Shown here piece after piece: positions 63,014-64,000 of a stretch of DNA of 64,000 nucleotides. A program made the translations under genes and the position numbers. Below the pieces are notes generated by a model that was given only the letters and a program-made list of their open reading frames with translations, had not been told where the DNA came from and ran no database searches. Source of the DNA: CAYWMP01 sp964459445 (GTDB lineage Bacteria > Desulfobacterota > DSM-4660 > Desulfatiglandales > HGW-15); NCBI GenBank assembly GCA_964459445.1, contig CAYWMP010000006.1, positions 1 to 64,000 on the forward strand, in the 5' to 3' direction. Position 1 is the stretch's first letter. Each line of letters begins with the position of its first letter.

Positions 63014-64000
63014 TCAATTTGAACCTAAGCCCTCTATCTGCGGCGGAAAATCGGCCCGATAATGGGACCCAAGACTTTTATTATGTTCAAGGGCGCTTTT
63101 GGCGATAAGCTCTCCGACCACAAGGGCATTTTTCGCCTCAAAATAAGGGCGCCCTTTTCTCGGGTTCCGGCATTCGAGGGATGATTCATGATCTTTCATC
63201 TCAGCGATGCAATTCATGAGACCGCTTTCATCCCTAATGATTCTACAATGACTTGAGAGAAGTTCCCTTGCCTCGTTCCGTATCCGGATAGAGGCCTCAG
63301 TGCATTCCCCTGAACTTTGATTGCAAAGCCCTGTTGCTTGAGTTTCAGGTATCGCTTTAACTTCGGGGATAGCTTTGACGGTTTTAGCGCGCAAGGCAGC
63401 GGCATGTCCGGCCCGGACCCCAAAGACCTGCGTTGCCGTCATCATACATCCGCCAATCCTGTCCGCCCCATGAGGGCCCGCAGCAACCTCTCCTGCTGCG
63501 AAAAGACCGGGCACTGTGGATTCGGCATTTTCATTGATTTTTATGCCTCCATTAAAAGCATGCGAAAAATGTACCACTTTTGCCAGATTCTCTACTGATT
63601 TCGAATTGTTCCACAGGATTTCCATGCCCTCGTTAGATGCTTGGGCAACAGCGAGATCAATGAGATAGGAGGAATCACGACAACTGAATGGAACGTGTGT
63701 CTGACGCTCATCAATTGCCTTTGATCTAATATCCCGGCTCGGAATTCCGTCTTCAAGAACGTTATCTCCTCGGTCGTTCAGGAGATGTCCAGTTCTGGAG
63801 AGTTGAGGTAAGGGCAAAAACATGGGAGTCGCCCCCGTCTTTATCCCGAGCACGAATTGAATAAATTCAAGGTTGATCAACTTCGCGCCCGAGCGATGAG
63901 CCAAGGCGTAACCTTCACCCAATTGCTCGTTTCCTGTAAGGCTATCTTGGAAGAGCGCGGCGCCACCACCTGTAGCCAGTATGGTCGCTTTTGCGATCGC
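63014..64000 (-). CDS. FAD-dependent oxidoreductase, fumarate reductase/L-aspartate oxidase superfamily (5' truncated)
   Basis: The visible ~328 residues are the C-terminal part, open to the right edge. KATILATGGGAALF and GLFAAGEVAAGPHGADRIGG are FAD-binding and capping-domain motifs; the Cys-containing tail (~LECRNPRKGRPYFEA) is typical of the family helical domain. Members reduce fumarate or oxidise succinate, aspartate or related acids. The substrate cannot be deduced. It is only 32 bases upstream of the GT4 gene, but its chemistry is unlike the rest of the island, so it may be an older neighbour. Confidence 0.85.
   Translation of the reverse strand, partial: AIAKATILATGGGAALFQDSLTGNEQLGEGYALAHRSGAKLINLEFIQFVLGIKTGATPMFLPLPQLSRTGHLLNDRGDNVLEDGIPSRDIRSKAIDERQTHVPFSCRDSSYLIDLAVAQASNEGMEILWNNSKSVENLAKVVHFSHAFNGGIKINENAESTVPGLFAAGEVAAGPHGADRIGGCMMTATQVFGVRAGHAAALRAKTVKAIPEVKAIPETQATGLCNQSSGECTEASIRIRNEARELLSSHCRIIRDESGLMNCIAEMKDHESSLECRNPRKGRPYFEAKNALVVGELIAKSALEHNKSLGSHYRADFPPQIEGLGSN

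Noticed and set aside
1..64000. CRISPR arrays, tRNA or rRNA genes, integrases and transposases
   Set aside because: No regular direct-repeat array, no cloverleaf and no recombinase motifs were seen; the only hint of a mobile element is the unresolved gap at 37234-37243.

Overview
The window looks like a chromosomal segment of a motile Gram-negative bacterium, most likely a deltaproteobacterium (Desulfobacterota, Desulfobacterales-like). That placement is inferred from protein style: a flagellin-FliD-FliS-FlaG block, many TPR-glycosyltransferase fusions, sigma-28 and sigma-54 promoter sequences, and mid-GC codon use. No 16S or other marker is present. The sequence is draft quality. It has a run of ten Ns (37234-37243) and two genes with an apparent single-base frameshift (fliD and a GT-TPR gene).

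Region 1 (1-9.9 kb) is the flagellar filament block, read on the minus strand: flagellin, the FliD cap protein (unusually large, with four internal copies of a ~90-residue module), FliS, FlaG, then two response regulators. The second regulator carries an intact HD-GYP cyclic-di-GMP phosphodiesterase domain. Sigma-28-type promoters precede flagellin, fliD and flaG, and a strong intrinsic terminator follows flagellin.

Region 2 (9.9-63 kb) is a very large modification island of about 34 genes, nearly all predicted to build or decorate glycans. It holds three TPR-GT41 (O-GlcNAc-transferase-like) proteins, two of them fused to further domains (GT9 or methyltransferase). It also has GT2-TPR proteins, GT4 and CgeB-like transferases, two GT9-containing proteins and four PAPS-type sulfotransferases or sulfotransferase domains. 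The rest are three FkbM methyltransferases, several other methyltransferases, an SDR/DegT sugar pair, two asparagine-synthase-type amidotransferases and a Maf flagellin glycosyltransferase. Linkage to flagellin and the presence of Maf suggest that the target is the flagellar filament, or a surface polymer co-regulated with it.

The island is split into blocks: plus 10.0-14.3 kb; minus 35.4 to 14.3 kb; plus 35.8-39.0 kb; minus 46.6 to 38.9 kb; plus 46.9-49.2 kb; minus 64 to 49.1 kb. Sequences with the -24/-12 spacing of sigma-54 promoters occur at most of the intergenic breaks, including two divergent pairs. The reading is that early/middle flagellar control (sigma-54) drives the modification enzymes while sigma-28 drives the filament, so the modifiers would be present before flagellin is made. 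This is inference from sequence motifs.

Region 3 (63-64 kb) is the C-terminal part of an FAD-dependent oxidoreductase of the fumarate reductase/L-aspartate oxidase superfamily, cut by the window edge. No tRNA, rRNA, CRISPR array or recognisable transposase was seen.
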